Below, piece by piece: positions 14,856-16,141 of a stretch of 16,141 bases of DNA. Location: assembly GCA_964443075.1 (NCBI GenBank), contig CAYUCB010000153.1, forward strand, positions 1 to 16,141, in the 5' to 3' direction. Made by a program: the position numbers and the translations under genes. The DNA is from DSQQ01 sp964443075 (GTDB taxonomy: Bacteria > Chloroflexota > Anaerolineae > 4572-78 > J111). Under the pieces are notes generated by a model. That model was not told the origin of the DNA, did not search any database, and saw nothing but the letters and a program-made list of their open reading frames with translations. How positions within the stretch are numbered: the stretch's first letter is position 1; each line of letters begins with the position of its first letter.

Positions 14856-15407
14856 ATGACCCCTCCGGCTAACCAGACTCCGGGTGAAGCCCCACGCCCG
14901 TCCCAGGCCGCTTTTATACCGGCCTCTAACCAAAATATTGGGGGAGCTGTGGCCATTGGGTTTTTCTGCCTGCTGGGGGTGGCCCTGGGGGCAGGGGCCT
15001 GGTTTGACCCGACGCTGCTCGAAAGCCAGAGCCTGATGGCGGGTAATGGAGCCTGGCTGCTGGGGTGCCTGCCGTTTGTCTTTCCTGTTTTTCTACTGCT
15101 GGCTTTTTATTTCTGGTGGACCGCCTGGCGCGACTGGCGTCAAACCCGCGCCTTTACCCACGACCGGCAAACCACCACCGGGGTGATTACCCATTTGTGG
15201 ATTGACCCACCCCGCCCGCCGGGTAAACATTATTACGTGGGTTACCAATTTGGTCAGGGGCAGTCGGCCTATCAACAGGTGCAAGCCCGCACTTATAAGC
15301 GTCTGGCGGTGGGTGAGGTGGTTACGGTGGAATATTCCGCGGCCAGGCCGCAGCTCTCTTGCCTGAATTTGCAGAAAAAGCCTTCTAAACGCAGCTCATT
15401 TTTATAA
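14856..15407 (+). CDS. DUF3592-like membrane protein
   Basis: A 183-residue protein with a proline-rich cytoplasmic N-terminus (about 27 residues) and two transmembrane helices (about 29-49, GGAVAIGFFCLLGVALGAGA; and about 68-90, WLLGCLPFVFPVFLLLAFYF). A soluble beta-rich C-terminal domain follows (TTTGVITHLWID, KHYYVGYQFGQG, YKRLAVGEVVTVEYSAARPQ), which resembles DUF3592. DUF3592 proteins are small membrane proteins without an established role. AAGGGAG at 14840-14846 provides a good ribosome binding site. The next gene begins 5 bases after its stop, so the two form an operon. The assignment rests on topology and the G-x-V-x-V-x-Y pattern, not on a search. Confidence 0.7.
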   Translation: MTPPANQTPGEAPRPSQAAFIPASNQNIGGAVAIGFFCLLGVALGAGAWFDPTLLESQSLMAGNGAWLLGCLPFVFPVFLLLAFYFWWTAWRDWRQTRAFTHDRQTTTGVITHLWIDPPRPPGKHYYVGYQFGQGQSAYQQVQARTYKRLAVGEVVTVEYSAARPQLSCLNLQKKPSKRSSFL

Positions 15408-15412
15408 CGGCG

Positions 15413-15988
15413 ATGGTTTTTAGAGCGTTCATGGCTGTGGCGATGGTTCTGGCTACCCTCATCAGGCTGTATTATGCCAAACTGGCTTATACGGGCGGGG
15501 GACGCGTGATATATCTGGAGCGGCCCTGGCAAATTGGCTTGCAAGGATTGTGCAGCCTGAGTGGGGTGACCGCCCTGTTGATATACATCTTGCGCCCGCG
15601 CTGGCTGACTCAGGCCGACTTGCCTTTACCGGACTGGCTGCGCTGGGGGGGCGCGGGGCTGCTGGCGGCGGGGCTGGCCGGGCTAACCTGGACTCATCAT
15701 GCGCTGGGTGAGAATTTTTCGCTCATTTTGCATGTCCGCCAGGGGCAAAGATTGGTAACCAGTGGGCCGTACCGGTGGGTGCGCCACCCGATGTACAGCG
15801 CCTTTTATGTGATTGTGGCCGGGGGATTTTTGTTGACCGCCAATTGGCTGGTCGGCCTGCCCTGGGTTGGGCTAGCGGGGTTGATTACCCTGCGGGTAAA
15901 GCAGGAAGAAGCGGTGATGCGGCAAACCTTTGGCCGGGGTTATGATCTTTACCGGCAAACAACCGGGCGTTTTTGGCCTAAATTTTGA
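15413..15988 (+). CDS. Isoprenylcysteine carboxyl methyltransferase (ICMT/PEMT)-family membrane protein
   Basis: A 191-residue integral membrane protein with about five hydrophobic segments. The family hallmark is in the C-terminal half: GPYRWVRHPMYSAFY (about residues 119-133), with the Arg-His-Pro-x-Tyr core that helps bind S-adenosylmethionine. The ending EEAVMRQTFGRGYDLYRQ has the conserved Glu-Glu and Tyr pattern. Family members methylate lipids or prenylated substrates at the membrane; bacterial homologues mostly lack known substrates. The ATG at 15413 lies 5 bases after the previous stop and has no Shine-Dalgarno, so translation is probably coupled. A later ATG at 15431 is an alternative start. 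Confidence 0.85.
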   Translation: MVFRAFMAVAMVLATLIRLYYAKLAYTGGGRVIYLERPWQIGLQGLCSLSGVTALLIYILRPRWLTQADLPLPDWLRWGGAGLLAAGLAGLTWTHHALGENFSLILHVRQGQRLVTSGPYRWVRHPMYSAFYVIVAGGFLLTANWLVGLPWVGLAGLITLRVKQEEAVMRQTFGRGYDLYRQTTGRFWPKF

Positions 15989-16141
15989 TATATACTTGGC
16001 ACGGCCACAAATTTAACTTTTGAGATTTTGAAATAGGACACAGACTGCGAAGCACACAGATTTCACGGATTTTCTTTGATTTTTCCTGCTTCTAGCGGAT
16101 TCTGTGGTTGACATAATTATTGAACAAAACCTCCCAAAGAG
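15989..16141. repeat. Non-coding tail with dispersed CACAGATTTCAC-type repeat
   Basis: No gene is seen. The stretch contains ACACAGATTTCAC (16054-16066), the exact reverse complement of 7890-7902, followed by imperfect GGATTTT/GGATTCTGTGG units. TTGACA at 16108-16113 matches a -35 hexamer, but no -10 follows at proper spacing before the window ends. Confidence 0.4.

Noticed and set aside
16108..16136. Promoter for a gene beyond the window end
   Set aside because: TTGACA is present but no -10 hexamer follows at 16-18 bases.

Overview
The window looks like a chromosomal segment of a filamentous or uncultured Chloroflexota bacterium (Anaerolineae-like). This is inferred from moderately high-GC host genes, a Tex protein followed by a small membrane protein, tandem cobalamin-type radical SAM genes, and intergenic DNA full of short palindromic repeats. 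No rRNA, tRNA or CRISPR array was seen, so the taxonomy is an inference.

Layout. (1) Bases 1-1650 are a damaged zone. An ISAzo13-type transposase is split by a +1 frameshift, followed by the 3' end of a dapB gene. That dapB remnant carries a second insertion, a 99-bp MITE-like element whose removal with one TA restores the reading frame exactly. (2) Bases 1653-7181 hold minus-strand housekeeping genes: a stand-alone radical SAM protein of the TIGR03960 type with its own promoter, a VOC-fold protein with a clear terminator, and tex coupled to a single-pass membrane protein. A second MITE-like element with a 6-bp target duplication lies at 4031-4172. (3) Bases 7418-7816 hold two small plus-strand host-like genes (78 and 50 residues). 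(4) Bases 8051-11785 are a clearly more AT-rich block encoding an OLD-family ATPase/TOPRIM nuclease and a UvrD-like helicase. This is the gene pair of a Gabija-type (class 2 OLD) anti-phage system. The nuclease gene is interrupted by a stop near its 3' end, and the missing C-terminus continues in the +1 frame up to 2 nt before the helicase start. (5) Bases 11916-14758 return to host-like composition with two paralogous B12-binding radical SAM genes in tandem. (6) Bases 14856-15988 encode a DUF3592-like membrane protein and an isoprenylcysteine carboxyl methyltransferase-family membrane protein.

How it works together. The only clear multi-gene system is the Gabija-like pair, which would sense and cut phage DNA, if the nuclease still works without its usual tail. 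The paired radical SAM genes suggest a duplicated biosynthetic enzyme with unknown substrate. The rest is housekeeping interspersed with mobile or palindromic repeats, several of which occur as pairs or inverted copies within this window.
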